The notes beneath the pieces are model-generated. The model had not been told where the DNA came from, made no database searches, and was given only the letters and a program-made list of their open reading frames with translations. From Streptomyces sp. 11x1 (lineage in GTDB: Bacteria; Actinomycetota; Actinomycetes; Streptomycetales; Streptomycetaceae): a DNA stretch of 64,000 nucleotides. Position numbers and translations under genes: made by a program. Positions 1 to 9,029 of this stretch are shown one piece after another (position 1 is the stretch's first letter; each line of letters starts with the position of its first letter). The stretch is taken from contig NZ_CP122458.1 in the NCBI RefSeq assembly GCF_032598905.1, positions 6,163,001 through 6,227,000 of the forward strand. The letters are read 5' to 3'.

Positions 1-58
1 GCTGGTCGCGCAGTTCCCCGCGCCCCTTTTGGCCTTCGGCCATCGGGGCGCGGGGAAC
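1..58. repeat. REP-like inverted repeat at window start
   Basis: Two arms built on the motif GCGCAGTTCCCCGCGCCCC (about 8-26) and GGGGCGCGGGGAAC (45-58) can pair across a short loop. The same motif recurs at 56451-56473 and as a large hairpin at 62174-62299, so it is a dispersed family. It sits just past the stop of the cyclo-ligase gene and may end its transcript. That role is inferred. Confidence 0.6.
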
Positions 59-60
59 AC

Positions 61-666
61 TTATGTGAAGCGGCGTACGCCCGACGGCGTCACCACCGCG
101 TGCACCGGGCGGTCGTGCTCCTCCTCGGGCACCCGGTCGACCACCTCTGTGTCGTACAGCAGGACCACCAGCGCCGGGTCGGCGCCCGCGCGGTCCAGAC
201 GGGCCAGGACGCGGTCGTAGGAGCCGCCGCCCCGGCCCAGGCGCATCCCGCGCCAGTCGACCGCCAGGCCCGGGAGCAGGACGGCGTCGGCGTCGGTCAC
301 GGCGTCCGCGCCGAGCCGCTCGCCGGCGGGTTCGCGGAGCTCCATACGGCCGCCGTGCCGCACGCGCGCGAGCGAGGCCTCTCCCTCGTAGACGCCCCAG
401 TCCAGGTCGTTGTCGGGCAGCAGCACCGGAAGCAGGACGCGCACGCCCCGCGCGCGGAGCGCGTCGAGGAGCGCGAGGGTGCCAGGTTCACTCCCTACGG
501 ACACATACGCCGCGACCGTGCGCGCGTGCGCCAGTTCAGGCAGATCGAGGGCCCGATCGGCAAGGGCGCCCGTCGTTTTCCGGACGTCATCCGCCGTCAA
601 CCCAGTCCTCACCAGGAGGAGCTCTCGGCGCAACATTCGCTTGGAAAGCTCCGGTTCAGGTCCCAT
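61..666 (-). CDS. 5-formyltetrahydrofolate cyclo-ligase
   Basis: Converts 5-formyl-THF to 5,10-methenyl-THF with ATP in folate one-carbon metabolism; cytosolic. The 201-residue product has the family layout: a basic N-terminal helix (LRRELL), an AAYVSVGSEPGT segment, a DWGVY stretch, and the C-terminal signature GMRLGRGGGSYDR followed by the DTEVVDRVPEEEHDRPVHAVVTP tail region. I chose the ATG at 666. The frame is open back to an ATG at 708, but the extra 14 residues look like translated leader. The gene diverges from galU, so 667-769 should hold both promoters. The product call is firm and the start is less sure. Confidence 0.92.
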   Translation of the reverse strand: MGPEPELSKRMLRRELLLVRTGLTADDVRKTTGALADRALDLPELAHARTVAAYVSVGSEPGTLALLDALRARGVRVLLPVLLPDNDLDWGVYEGEASLARVRHGGRMELREPAGERLGADAVTDADAVLLPGLAVDWRGMRLGRGGGSYDRVLARLDRAGADPALVVLLYDTEVVDRVPEEEHDRPVHAVVTPSGVRRFT

Positions 667-769
667 CCGGCTCACAGGTGACTCCAGTACTATTCGTAAT
701 CTGCTCATATGAGAACGAATTCATCGGAGCCACAGATTCCGCACAAAGGCACCGGATAGGGTTCCGCAC

Positions 770-1672
770 ATGAGTGAGGCGAACCCCAGGATCAGCAAGG
801 CTGTCATTCCCGCGGCGGGTCTGGGAACCCGGTTCCTGCCGGCCACCAAAGCGACTCCCAAGGAGATGCTGCCGGTGGTGGACAAGCCGGCGATCCAGTA
901 CGTGGTGGAGGAGGCCGCGGCGGCGGGGCTCGACGACGTGCTGATGATCACCGGCCGCAACAAGCGCCCCCTCGAGGACCACTTCGACCGCAACCACGAG
1001 CTGGAGTCCGCCCTCCAGAAGAAGAACGACGCCCACCGGCTCGCCAAGGTCCAGGAGTCCAGTGACCTCGCGACCATCCACTACGTCCGCCAGGGCGACC
1101 CCAAGGGCCTCGGCCACGCCGTGCTGTGCGCCGCCCCGCACGTCGGCGACGAACCCTTCGCGGTCCTCCTCGGCGACGACCTGATCGACCCCCGCGACCC
1201 GCTCCTGCAGCGCATGGTCGAGGTCCAGGAACGGAACGGCGGCAGCGTGATCGCCCTCATGGAGGTCGCGCCGGAGCAGATCCACCTCTACGGCTGCGCG
1301 GCCGTCGAGGCCACCGAGGACGGCGACGTCGTCAAGGTCACGGGCATGATCGAGAAGCCCGACCCGGCCGACGCCCCCTCGAACTACGCGATCATCGGCC
1401 GCTACGTCCTCGCCCCGCAGATCTTCGACGTCCTGCGCCGGACCGAACCGGGCCGCGGCGGCGAGATCCAGCTCACCGACGCCCTCCAGCAGCTCGCCGC
1501 GGACGAGAAGGTCGGCGGCCCCGTGCACGGCGTCGTCTTCAACGGCCGCCGCTATGACACCGGAGACCGTGGCGACTACCTGCGTGCCATTGTCAGACTC
1601 GCGTGCGAACGTGAAGACCTGGGCCCGGACTTCCGGACCTGGCTTCGCAGTTACGTAGCCGAGGAGATGTAG
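770..1672 (+). CDS. galU: UTP-glucose-1-phosphate uridylyltransferase
   Basis: Makes UDP-glucose from UTP and glucose-1-phosphate for cell envelope and sugar nucleotide metabolism. At 300 residues it has normal family length. The nucleotide-binding loop AAGLGTRFLPATKATPKEM lies near residues 15-33, VDKPAIQYVVEEA follows, and LGDDLIDP is the metal/nucleotide region. The C-terminal part carries the MIEKP and EIQLTDAL motifs. It starts at ATG 770 and ends only 5 bp before the moeA TTG start, so the two are probably cotranscribed. This galU-moeA-moaC-mogA order is the leading part of the division-associated Glp/SepX neighbourhood. Confidence 0.95.
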   Translation: MSEANPRISKAVIPAAGLGTRFLPATKATPKEMLPVVDKPAIQYVVEEAAAAGLDDVLMITGRNKRPLEDHFDRNHELESALQKKNDAHRLAKVQESSDLATIHYVRQGDPKGLGHAVLCAAPHVGDEPFAVLLGDDLIDPRDPLLQRMVEVQERNGGSVIALMEVAPEQIHLYGCAAVEATEDGDVVKVTGMIEKPDPADAPSNYAIIGRYVLAPQIFDVLRRTEPGRGGEIQLTDALQQLAADEKVGGPVHGVVFNGRRYDTGDRGDYLRAIVRLACEREDLGPDFRTWLRSYVAEEM

Positions 1673-1677
1673 CCACA

Positions 1678-3000
1678 TTGAGCACCGCCGCGACCCGCAC
1701 CACCGGCCGGGACCACCTCTGGTCGGTGACCGAGCACCTGGAGGACATCCTCGCCACCGTCCGCCCCCTGGACCCCATCGAGCTGCAACTCCTCGACGCC
1801 CAGGGCTGCGTCCTGGTCGAGGACGTCACGGTGCCGGTGTCACTGCCGCCGTTCGACAACAGCTCCATGGACGGGTACGCGGTGCGGGTCGCGGACGTCG
1901 CGGGCGCGAGCGAGGAGTTCCCCGCCGTGCTCACGGTGATCGGCGACGTCGCGGCGGGCCAGGCCGAACAGCCCCGGGTGGGCCCGGGGGAGGCCGCCCG
2001 CATCATGACCGGCGCCCCTCTGCCGCCCGGCGCCGAGGCGGTCGTCCCCGTCGAGTGGACCGACGGCGGCCTCGGCGAGGGCCCCGTCTCCGGGATGCGC
2101 GCCCGCAGCGCGAACCCCGAGGGCGCCACCGGCCAGGTCGCCGTGCACCGCGCCGCCGAGGCACGCGCGCACGTGCGCGCGGAGGGCAGCGACGTCAAGG
2201 CCGGCGAACCCGCCCTGGCGGCCGGCACCGTCCTCGGCCCGCCCCAGCTCGGCCTGCTCGCCGCCATCGGCCGCGCCTCCGTACGCGTACGCCCGCGCCC
2301 GCGCGTGGTGGTGCTCTCCACCGGCAGCGAACTGATCCCGCCCGGCGACACCCTGGCCACCGGCCAGATCTACGACTCCAACAGCTTCGCCCTCACCGCC
2401 GCCGCCCGGGACGCGGGCGCCATCGCCTACCGCGTCGGCGCCGTCGCCGACGACGCCGAGACCCTCCGCTCCACCATCGAGGACCAACTCGTCCGCGCCG
2501 ACCTGGTGGTCACCACCGGCGGGGTCAGCGTCGGTGCGTACGACGTCGTCAAGGAAGCCCTGGAGTCCGTCGGCGACGAGGACGAGGAGGGCGCCGGCAT
2601 CGACTTCCGCAAGCTCGCCATGCAGCCCGGCAAGCCCCAGGGCTTCGGCACCATCGGCCCCGACCACACCCCGCTGCTCGCCCTCCCCGGCAACCCGGTG
2701 TCGTCGTACGTCTCCTTCGAGCTCTTCGTCCGGCCCGCCATCCGTACCCTGATGGGCCTCGACGACGTCCACCGGCCGACGACCACGGCGACCCTGCGGG
2801 CCCCCAAGGCCCTGACCTCGCCCGCGGGCCGCCGCCAGTACCTGCGCGGGACGTACACCGACGGCGAGGTCACCCTCGTGGGAGGCGCGGGATCGCACCT
2901 CGTCGCCGCCCTCGCGCACGCCGACGCGCTGATCGTGATCCCCGAGGACACCGAGTCCGTCGAGCCCGGTACGGAGGTCGAGGTCGTCCTGCTCGGCTGA
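1678..3000 (+). CDS. glp: Molybdopterin molybdenumtransferase / gephyrin-like Glp
   Basis: MoeA-family protein of 440 residues that would insert molybdate into adenylated molybdopterin. It has the NSSMDGYAVR segment (about 60-70), GTGS-like VVLSTGSELIPPG, TTGGVSVGAYD (the MPT-binding loop, about 280), MQPGKPQGFG and ALPGNPVSSYVSFE. The start is TTG 1678, 5 bp after galU, with GAGGAG (1661-1666) as ribosome binding site inside the end of galU. In Corynebacterium a MoeA paralogue called Glp binds FtsZ and a membrane receptor GlpR. The SepX/GlpR gene lies 2 kb downstream here, so a division role is as likely as, or additional to, cofactor synthesis. That is inferred from context. Confidence 0.88.
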   Translation: MSTAATRTTGRDHLWSVTEHLEDILATVRPLDPIELQLLDAQGCVLVEDVTVPVSLPPFDNSSMDGYAVRVADVAGASEEFPAVLTVIGDVAAGQAEQPRVGPGEAARIMTGAPLPPGAEAVVPVEWTDGGLGEGPVSGMRARSANPEGATGQVAVHRAAEARAHVRAEGSDVKAGEPALAAGTVLGPPQLGLLAAIGRASVRVRPRPRVVVLSTGSELIPPGDTLATGQIYDSNSFALTAAARDAGAIAYRVGAVADDAETLRSTIEDQLVRADLVVTTGGVSVGAYDVVKEALESVGDEDEEGAGIDFRKLAMQPGKPQGFGTIGPDHTPLLALPGNPVSSYVSFELFVRPAIRTLMGLDDVHRPTTTATLRAPKALTSPAGRRQYLRGTYTDGEVTLVGGAGSHLVAALAHADALIVIPEDTESVEPGTEVEVVLLG

Positions 3001-3084
3001 ACCGTCGAGGGTGGCGTACCGTGTCGCGCACAACAGGCCGCGCGCCGCACCGCGACGGGCCCCGACCGGGAGCGCCACACCACC

Positions 3085-3567
3085 ATGAGTACGCCGCAGG
3101 ACCGACTGACCCACATCGACGAGGCGGGCGCCGCCCGCATGGTCGACGTCTCCGGGAAGGACGTGACCGCGCGCACCGCCCGCGCCAGCGGCCGGGTCCT
3201 GGTCTCGCCGGCGGTGGTGGAACTGCTGCGCGGCGAGGGGGTGCCCAAGGGCGACGCCCTCGCCACCGCGCGCATCGCCGGGATCATGGGCGCCAAACGC
3301 ACCCCCGACCTGATCCCGCTCTGCCACCCCCTGGCGGTCTCGGGCGTCAAGATCGACCTGGCGGTCGCGGACGACGCCGTCGAGATCCTCGCCACCGTGA
3401 AGACCACCGACCGCACGGGCGTCGAGATGGAGGCCCTCACCGCGGTCTCCGTCGCCGCCCTCACTGTGATCGACATGGTGAAGGCGGTCGACAAGGGCGC
3501 GGTCATCACGGACGTCCGCGTCGAGGAGAAGACGGGCGGCAAGTCGGGCGACTGGAGCCGGGCATGA
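3085..3567 (+). CDS. moaC: Cyclic pyranopterin monophosphate synthase
   Basis: Second step of molybdenum cofactor synthesis: forms cPMP from the MoaA product. The 160-residue protein has the [12 protein letters not shown] opening, the CHPL motif ([12 protein letters not shown], about residue 77), and the signature run [19 protein letters not shown] with the conserved lysine of MVKAVDKG. The ATG at 3085 is 84 bp after the glp stop. The stop overlaps the mogA ATG (ATGA at 3564-3567), which implies translational coupling. Confidence 0.95.
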   Translation: MSTPQDRLTHIDEAGAARMVDVSGKDVTARTARASGRVLVSPAVVELLRGEGVPKGDALATARIAGIMGAKRTPDLIPLCHPLAVSGVKIDLAVADDAVEILATVKTTDRTGVEMEALTAVSVAALTVIDMVKAVDKGAVITDVRVEEKTGGKSGDWSRA

Positions 3568-4145
3568 CAGCCCCGGCGGAGCCGCCGCTCGGGGGTGCCC
3601 TCACCGCGCCGTACGCCGCCCTGGTCGTGACCGCCTCCAACCGCGCCGCCGCCGGGGTCTACGAGGACCGGGGCGGGCCCCTGATCGCCGAGGCACTCCG
3701 GGAGTTCGGCTTCGCCGTCGACGGTCCCCAGGTCGTGCCCGACGGTGCCCCCGTCGAGGCCGCGCTGCGGGCGGGCGTCGACGCCGGCTACGACGTGATC
3801 GTGACGACCGGCGGGACCGGCATCTCGCCCACCGACCGCACCCCCGAGGCCACCCGCGCGGTCCTCGACCACGAGGTCCCCGGCATCCCCGAGGCGATCC
3901 GGGCGTACGGCCGGGACAAGGTGCCGACGGCCGCGCTCTCCCGGGGTCTCGCCGGAGTCGCGCGCGGCACGCTGATCGTCAATCTGCCGGGCTCGACCGG
4001 CGGCGTACGGGACGGCCTGGCCGTCCTGGAGCCCCTGCTGACCCATGCCGTCGACCAGATCCGCGGCGGCGACCACAAGAGGCCGGCCACCGGCGGCTCA
4101 CCGGCCCAGGAGGAACCCTCCAGACCCCGTGGGGGTGCGAGCTGA
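3564..4145 (+). CDS. mogA: MogA/MoaB-family molybdopterin adenylyltransferase
   Basis: Adenylates molybdopterin before molybdate insertion by MoeA. The 193-residue product carries [17 protein letters not shown] (about residues 77-93) with the conserved GGTG and D-x-T, and NLPGSTGG (about 137-144). It begins at ATG 3564, overlapping the moaC stop by 4 bases. It has a Pro/Arg-rich C-terminal tail of about 25 residues that is outside the domain. It ends 17 bp before the GNAT gene, so the cluster continues downstream. Confidence 0.93.
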   Translation: MTAPAEPPLGGALTAPYAALVVTASNRAAAGVYEDRGGPLIAEALREFGFAVDGPQVVPDGAPVEAALRAGVDAGYDVIVTTGGTGISPTDRTPEATRAVLDHEVPGIPEAIRAYGRDKVPTAALSRGLAGVARGTLIVNLPGSTGGVRDGLAVLEPLLTHAVDQIRGGDHKRPATGGSPAQEEPSRPRGGAS

Positions 4146-4162
4146 ACAGCCCATCCTGGCCC

Positions 4163-4795
4163 GTGGCGCTGGTGGACGGCGATGTCGTCCTCCGGCCCAT
4201 AAGGATGCGCGACCAGCGGGTCTGGCGCGAGGTCAACCGCCGCAACCGGGACTGGCTGCGGCCCTGGGAGGCGACCATCCCGCCCCCCACGCCCAGCGGG
4301 CCCATCGTGCATCGGCCGACGTACCGTCAGATGGTCCGCCATCTGCGGTCGGAGGCGAACGCGGGCCGGATGCTGCCGTTCGTGATCGAGTACCAGGGGC
4401 GGCTGGTGGGGCAGTTGACGGTCGCCGGGATCACCTGGGGCTCCATGTGCTCCGGCCATGTCGGCTACTGGGTCGACGAGTCGGTCGCCGGGCGGGGTGT
4501 GATGCCGACGGCGGTCGCGCTCGTCGTCGACCACTGCTTCCGGACCGTCGGTCTGCACCGCATCGAGGTCTGTATTCGTCCCGAGAATCGGCCCAGCCGA
4601 CGGGTCGTGGAGAAACTCGGATTCCGTGAGGAAGGCCTTCGTCCACGATATCTTCACATCGACGGTGCCTGGCGTGACCATCTCGTCTTCGCGCTGACCG
4701 CGGAAGAGGTGCCCGAGGGTCTGCTCGGTCGCTGGCAGCGGGAACGCGCGCGGAACGCGGGCTCCGACGTCGGGAAGCCCGGGCAGCCGCAGTAA
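4163..4795 (+). CDS. GNAT N-acetyltransferase, RimJ/RimL type
   Basis: Predicted acetyl-CoA-dependent N-acetyltransferase of the RimJ/RimL branch. It starts with VDGDVVLRPIRMRDQRVWREVNRRNRDWLRPWEAT, the usual opening of that branch, has a GHVGYWVDESVAGRGVMPTAV acetyl-CoA loop (about 95-115), and ends in RIEVCIRPENRPSRRVVEKLGF. The assigned start is GTG 4163. Homologous-looking residues (NSPWPV) continue upstream to a CTG at 4142 that overlaps the mogA stop, so the true start may be that CTG. The substrate is unknown. The gene is a constant member of the glp-sepX neighbourhood. Confidence 0.85.
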   Translation: MALVDGDVVLRPIRMRDQRVWREVNRRNRDWLRPWEATIPPPTPSGPIVHRPTYRQMVRHLRSEANAGRMLPFVIEYQGRLVGQLTVAGITWGSMCSGHVGYWVDESVAGRGVMPTAVALVVDHCFRTVGLHRIEVCIRPENRPSRRVVEKLGFREEGLRPRYLHIDGAWRDHLVFALTAEEVPEGLLGRWQRERARNAGSDVGKPGQPQ

Positions 4796-5005
4796 ATGAA
4801 ATGCGTGTTCGAAAAATATCAGGGGCGGCGACCAGGCGACGATCAGGTTGAACGACTCGGTGCGTTCTCGGCACGTTAATTTCGTGCTCTCGATGGCCCA
4901 CTGATCGGATCGGTCACAAAAAAAGCTCGAAATATCAGCCAGATCGTGCGACACACCGGCTCAATTGGCGGATGGCCTCACGCAAACCCCTCTACCGTGT
5001 GAGGC

Positions 5006-6376
5006 GTGAGCAGCAGCGGCCTCATCTACGCAGTCATCGTCGGGGCCTGGGCCGCCTACTTGGTGCCGATGTGGCTCCGTAGGCAGGACGAGCTGAACGA
5101 AGCCCGTCCGACGGAACGCTTCAGCACCGCCATCCGGCTGCTTTCCGGCCGGGCGGGGATGGAGCGCCGATACGCCAGGGACCGGGCGCGCTCCACCGAA
5201 GAGGGGGAGCCCAGCGCCGAACCGGACGGCGTCACCGACTCGGTGGACGTCCGGGCCTTCGCCATGCCCCCGCTCCGGGGGCACACGAAGGCACAACTGC
5301 CGGTGGAGCGGGGTGAGTCACCGCAGGCCGGCCAGAGGCCGCAGCAACCGGGGAAACCGGCGACGCAGGCGCCCGCGCAGGTGCATGCGAAGCCGGTGCC
5401 CCCGCAGGGCGGTGCGCCGGCGGCAAAGCAAGGGGCAGCCGCCAAGCAAGGGGCGGTCAAGCAGGGGCCGGGCAAGCAGGGGGCGGCCCAAGTGCCCGCT
5501 CCCGCGCGGCCGAAGCGGTCGGCCAAGCGGACGGCGGGCGCACGCCGGGGCGACACGGCGGAGGCCAAGGCGCGGGCCCAGCGCTCGAAGGTGCTCGCGC
5601 GCCGACGGCGTACGACCGTGATGCTCTTCCTCGCCTTCACGCTCGGCGCGGTCGTCGCGGCGGTCGGCGGACTGGCCTTCCTGTGGGCGCCAGGGGTGCC
5701 CGCGGTGCTGCTGAGCACCTATATCGCGCATCTGCGGCACCAGGAGCGGAAGCGGTTCGCGTACACCATGGACCGACAGCAGGCCGAGGCGGCGGCGCAG
5801 CGACTGCGGGAGCGGCAGCCCCAGCGGCGGCGCCCCGCGCCGGACCCGGTCGACACCGACGAGCCGGAGGACGGACCCGAGAGCGAGGAGACCCGGACCG
5901 ACCTGAGCGCGCTCGCGGCCGACCGGCGGGCCCTCGTCGAGCAGACCGACCACGCCGAGTGGGTCGACCAGCAGCGCGAGCGCCAGCGGCGCCCCGGTCA
6001 GGGCGACAGCTGGGACCCGGTCCCGGTGCCGCTCCCGACCTACGTCACCGCGCCGGTCGCGCCCCGGGCCACCTCCGGGGTCGACCTCGGCGCCCCGGAC
6101 GCGTGGAGCTCCGCGCGCTCCAGTGCGGCCGACCCGCACGGCTCGTCGGGCGCCCCCGCGAACTCCCCGAGCGCCTCCGGGCGCGCGCCGGAGGGGGACG
6201 ACAGCGGCGAGGGGAACGCGGAGGCCGCCGGCCCGGGTGAGGCGGCCGACGCACCCGACGGCGGCCGCTCCGACGCCCGCCGGGCCGCGTCCGCGCGCCG
6301 CTCCCGGGAGCGGGGGCGCACGCCGCTCTTCGACCAGTACGAGGACGGCGACCGGCCGCGCGCGGCCAACGAGTGA
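5006..6376 (+). CDS. sepX: Division-associated membrane protein SepX/GlpR
   Basis: A 456-residue actinobacterial membrane protein. It has an N-terminal transmembrane helix (about 4-22, GLIYAVIVGAWAAYLVPMWL), then the conserved RRQDELNEARPTERFSTAIR segment. A Gln/Pro/Lys-rich linker (about 95-190) follows, then a central hydrophobic hairpin (about 200-245) and a long acidic/basic disordered tail. This opening matches the SepX family of Streptomyces, needed for hyphal septation, and the GlpR receptor that binds the MoeA-like Glp in Corynebacterium. It starts at GTG 5006, 210 bp after the GNAT gene. That gap is AT-richer than its surroundings and probably carries its own promoter. Family call from memory of the N-terminus. 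Confidence 0.82.
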   Translation: MSSSGLIYAVIVGAWAAYLVPMWLRRQDELNEARPTERFSTAIRLLSGRAGMERRYARDRARSTEEGEPSAEPDGVTDSVDVRAFAMPPLRGHTKAQLPVERGESPQAGQRPQQPGKPATQAPAQVHAKPVPPQGGAPAAKQGAAAKQGAVKQGPGKQGAAQVPAPARPKRSAKRTAGARRGDTAEAKARAQRSKVLARRRRTTVMLFLAFTLGAVVAAVGGLAFLWAPGVPAVLLSTYIAHLRHQERKRFAYTMDRQQAEAAAQRLRERQPQRRRPAPDPVDTDEPEDGPESEETRTDLSALAADRRALVEQTDHAEWVDQQRERQRRPGQGDSWDPVPVPLPTYVTAPVAPRATSGVDLGAPDAWSSARSSAADPHGSSGAPANSPSASGRAPEGDDSGEGNAEAAGPGEAADAPDGGRSDARRAASARRSRERGRTPLFDQYEDGDRPRAANE

Positions 6377-6523
6377 CTGCCGGCCTCCGGCTCCGCCCCT
6401 CCCGCTGACCAGCCACGAGCCGCCCGTGAGCCGCCCATGCGCCGCCCCCGGGCGGCTCCCCGGCCGCCCGGGAACGGATTTCCAAGCACCGCGATGGGGA
6501 TGCTAGAGTTTCACTCGTTGCAG

Positions 6524-6597
6524 GGGCCTGTGGCGCAGTCCGGTAGCGCACCTCGTTCGCATCGAGGGGGTCTGGGGTTCAAATCCCCACAGGTCCA
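6524..6597 (+). tRNA. tRNA-Ala(CGC)
   Basis: A 74-nt cloverleaf. The acceptor arm GGGCCTG (6524-6530) pairs with CAGGTCC (6590-6596), including one G-U. The D arm carries GCGC...GCGC, the anticodon stem CCTCG/CGAGG encloses loop TTCGCAT with anticodon CGC, and the T arm GGGG-TTCAAAT-CCCC is perfect. The discriminator is A6597 and no CCA is encoded. It is followed by a strong terminator and then by an integrase gene pointing at it, so its 3' end is the likely attachment site. Confidence 0.96.
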
Positions 6598-6605
6598 CGC
6601 AGCTC

Positions 6606-6639
6606 AAAGCCCCGGTCGGGATCTCCCGACCGGGGCTTT
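6606..6639 (+). terminator. Terminator after tRNA-Ala
   Basis: A 16-bp perfect stem, AAAGCCCCGGTCGGGA paired with TCCCGACCGGGGCTTT, with a very short loop around 6622-6623. It lies 9 bp after the tRNA and ends in TTT. Being symmetric, it can also stop transcription from the convergent integrase gene. Confidence 0.85.
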
Positions 6640-6669
6640 GGCATGCCGTACAGCAGTGAAGTACAGCAA

Positions 6670-7983
6670 CTACTCCGGATCTTGCTTCCCAAGGTGCTTG
6701 CCCAGCTTGCGGAGTGCCCGGCGGGTGGCTTCCGACGGGACGTGCGTGTAGACCTCCATCGTGACCGCGATCTTGCTGTGTCGAAGGATCTGCATCGCGA
6801 CGCGGGGGTGTACGTCGAGGGCGGCGAGGAGCGAGCCGCACGTGTGCCGAGTGTCGTGGAGGCGGATGCGGCGGACGCCGGCGCGAGCGGAGCGGTCCAT
6901 GAACCGGCGGTTGAAGTTGCGGGGTTCGATCGGGGTCCCGTAGCGCGTCGTGAACACGAAGTCGAAGCCCGACCACAGCTCGTCGGCCGCCTGCTTGGCC
7001 AACTCCCTTTCCTTCTGTCTGCGTTGCAGAGCAGCGATGCAGATCTCCGGAAGCGGCAGCACGGCCGTGGACGCTTCAGTCTTGGTCTCGTCGTGGACCA
7101 AGCGCCGGTTGATGCGCTGTAGCTGCATCTGCACGGTGATCTCTCCGGCGTCCAAGTTCACGTTCTCCCAGGTGAGGCCCAGCACCTCACCACGTCGAAA
7201 GCCCAGAACCAGGATGAGCACGTAGGCCGCGTACAGCGGGTCATGGGCCGCGCTCGCAGCTTCGAGGAACTGCCGGGCCTCTTCCACGGACCACGGGTTC
7301 CGCTTCGTCTTCCGAGCAGACCGGACCTTGACCAAAGCCGCGACGTTCTTCGAAATCAGCTCTTCCGTCATGGCGTTGGTCAGGGCCGACCGCAAGACCG
7401 CGCGAGCATCCTGCACCGTGCGCCGAGACGGGATGCGCTCGCAGCAGTCGCCGGCGGCGCAGCAACGCGGCGTATCCCGTTTCGCGTCCAGGCCCTGGGT
7501 GCAGCACTGGCACTGTTCGAGGAGGGTGTTCACCCAGTTCCGCACATCTCGCACGGTGAGCTTGTCGAGGCGCTTCGAGCCCAGCCCCGGCGCGATGTAG
7601 AGACGGACGTGCATCGCGTACGTCTCTGCCGTCTTGGGCTTCAGATCGGGCTCTACGACTTCCCTGAGCCAGCGCGTGAGGTACTGAGCCACCATCGGTG
7701 AGGACGTGGCTACCGGCCCTTGCTTGGCCTCAGCGTGCAGCTTGATCCACTTGTCGTGGACCTCCTCACGGGTCTTCCCGTAGACGTACTTGCGCTTGCG
7801 CTTGCCATCGGGGGTGTCGACCCAGACGTACGCGGCGAAGCCGTTCTTGTACGGGTAGATCAAGGCTCGCTGCGCTCGCTCGTCTGGCAGCCGACGGCGC
7901 TTGTCGATCATCGCCAACCCGACCACCGCACATCCGCCCAAGCGCATCAACGGCCGCTCCGGCCCGCATGCCACCGCCACCAC
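6670..7983 (-). CDS. int: Tyrosine site-specific integrase
   Basis: A 437-residue tyrosine recombinase of the type found in Streptomyces integrative elements. It has an N-terminal AP2-like DNA-binding region (PYKNGFAAYVWVDTPDG), a core-binding domain, and a Cys-rich insertion (CQCCTQG...CCAAGDCCERIPS, about 160-185). The catalytic set is Arg in GFRRGE, His-x-x-Arg in LHDTRHT, His in LRHSKIAV and Tyr in MEVYTH. The annotated frame may begin later, at the ATG of MIDKRRRLPD. It converges on tRNA-Ala, whose 3' end is 73 bp away. No excisionase, replication or transfer gene lies beside it, so the element looks eroded although the integrase itself is intact. Confidence 0.92.
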   Translation of the reverse strand: MVAVACGPERPLMRLGGCAVVGLAMIDKRRRLPDERAQRALIYPYKNGFAAYVWVDTPDGKRKRKYVYGKTREEVHDKWIKLHAEAKQGPVATSSPMVAQYLTRWLREVVEPDLKPKTAETYAMHVRLYIAPGLGSKRLDKLTVRDVRNWVNTLLEQCQCCTQGLDAKRDTPRCCAAGDCCERIPSRRTVQDARAVLRSALTNAMTEELISKNVAALVKVRSARKTKRNPWSVEEARQFLEAASAAHDPLYAAYVLILVLGFRRGEVLGLTWENVNLDAGEITVQMQLQRINRRLVHDETKTEASTAVLPLPEICIAALQRRQKERELAKQAADELWSGFDFVFTTRYGTPIEPRNFNRRFMDRSARAGVRRIRLHDTRHTCGSLLAALDVHPRVAMQILRHSKIAVTMEVYTHVPSEATRRALRKLGKHLGKQDPE

Positions 7984-8145
7984 AATCCGACCTCAGGGAT
8001 GGAAAAGAGCAACAGCAGCTAAACCCCAACGCCCTCGTTTCAGTGGGCGGTTCGTGAGTCTTTGAGCGGATCTGCTGTCGCCTGATGGTGTGGCGGCAGG
8101 GCGGAATCTGCCGGTCCGCGGCTGTTGATCTGGTGGTGTGACCGG

Positions 8146-8994
8146 GTGAGTGAACGCAAGCCGTACCCGAGTGACTTATCGGACGAGCAATGGTCGTTGA
8201 TCGAACCGGTGATCACCGCGTGGAAGGCCCGGCACCGCTCGGTCAGCGGCCACCAGGGCAAGTACGCGATGCGGGAGATCGTGAACGCGATCCTCTACCA
8301 GGGCCGGACCGGCTGCCAGTGGGCCTATCTCCCGCACGACCTGCCGCAGAAGAGCGCGACGTACTACTACTTCGCCGCCTGGCGGGACGACGGAACCGAC
8401 CAGGTCATCCACGAACTCCTGCGCTGCCAGGTCCGGGAGAGTGCCCGCCGATGAGAGGACCCGACCCTGGTGGTCCTGGACACCCAGAGTGTCCACGTGG
8501 CCGCCGGGGTCCCCGCCTCCACAACCGGCCACGACCCGGCCAAGCGGGTGCCGGGCCGCAAGCGGGGCCTGGCCGTGGACGTCCTCGGCCTGGTCATCGC
8601 AGTCGTCGTCCTCGCCGCGAACGCCCACGACAACGCCGCGGGCAGCATCCTGCTGGACCAGGTCGCCGAACACGCCGGCGGAAGTGTCCGCAAGGCCCTG
8701 GTCGACCAGGGCTTCAAGAACCAGGTCGTCGCGCACGGCGCCGGCCTGGGGATCGACGTCGAGATCGTCGAACGCGACCCGCAGGTCAAGGGGTTCGTGC
8801 CGCAGCCGAAGCGGTGGAGGGTCGAGCAGACCTACGGGATCCTGATACTGCACCGGCGCCTGGTCCGTGACTACGAGCACCGCCCCTCCTCCTCCGCCTC
8901 CCGCGTCTACTGGGCGATGACCCACGTCATGACCCGACGCCTCACCGGCGCGAACGCCCCCACCTGGCGCGAGGCGCAGGCGGCGGCAGCGTGA
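8146..8994 (+). pseudogene. IS5-family transposase with in-frame stop
   Basis: An IS5-family DDE transposase read as two pieces in the same frame. The first runs from GTG 8146 (SERKPYPSDLSDEQWSLIEP) to a TGA at 8452-8454. The second runs to 8994 with Asp in VVLDTQSV, Asp in ALVDQGFKN and Glu in RWRVEQTYG. Because both parts share one frame, the break is a single nonsense codon after ARR, not the programmed frameshift used by some IS5 members. All three catalytic residues survive. The left flank (7984-8145) may hold the IS end, but no matching right end follows 8994. There the sequence passes straight into an opposite-strand transposase fragment, so the right end seems lost. Confidence 0.85.
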
Positions 8995-9029
8995 ACATCC
9001 AGCCCCTGCTCGACGCCCTGGGCCTCCAG

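Noticed and set aside
6524..6597. Duplicate attachment site matching the tRNA 3' end inside the window
   Set aside because: Scanning by eye found no second copy of the TTCAAATCCCC-containing core; a computed search is needed to be sure.
8452..8470. Programmed frameshift in the IS5-type transposase
   Set aside because: The two open parts are in the same frame and separated by one TGA, so no shift is needed.
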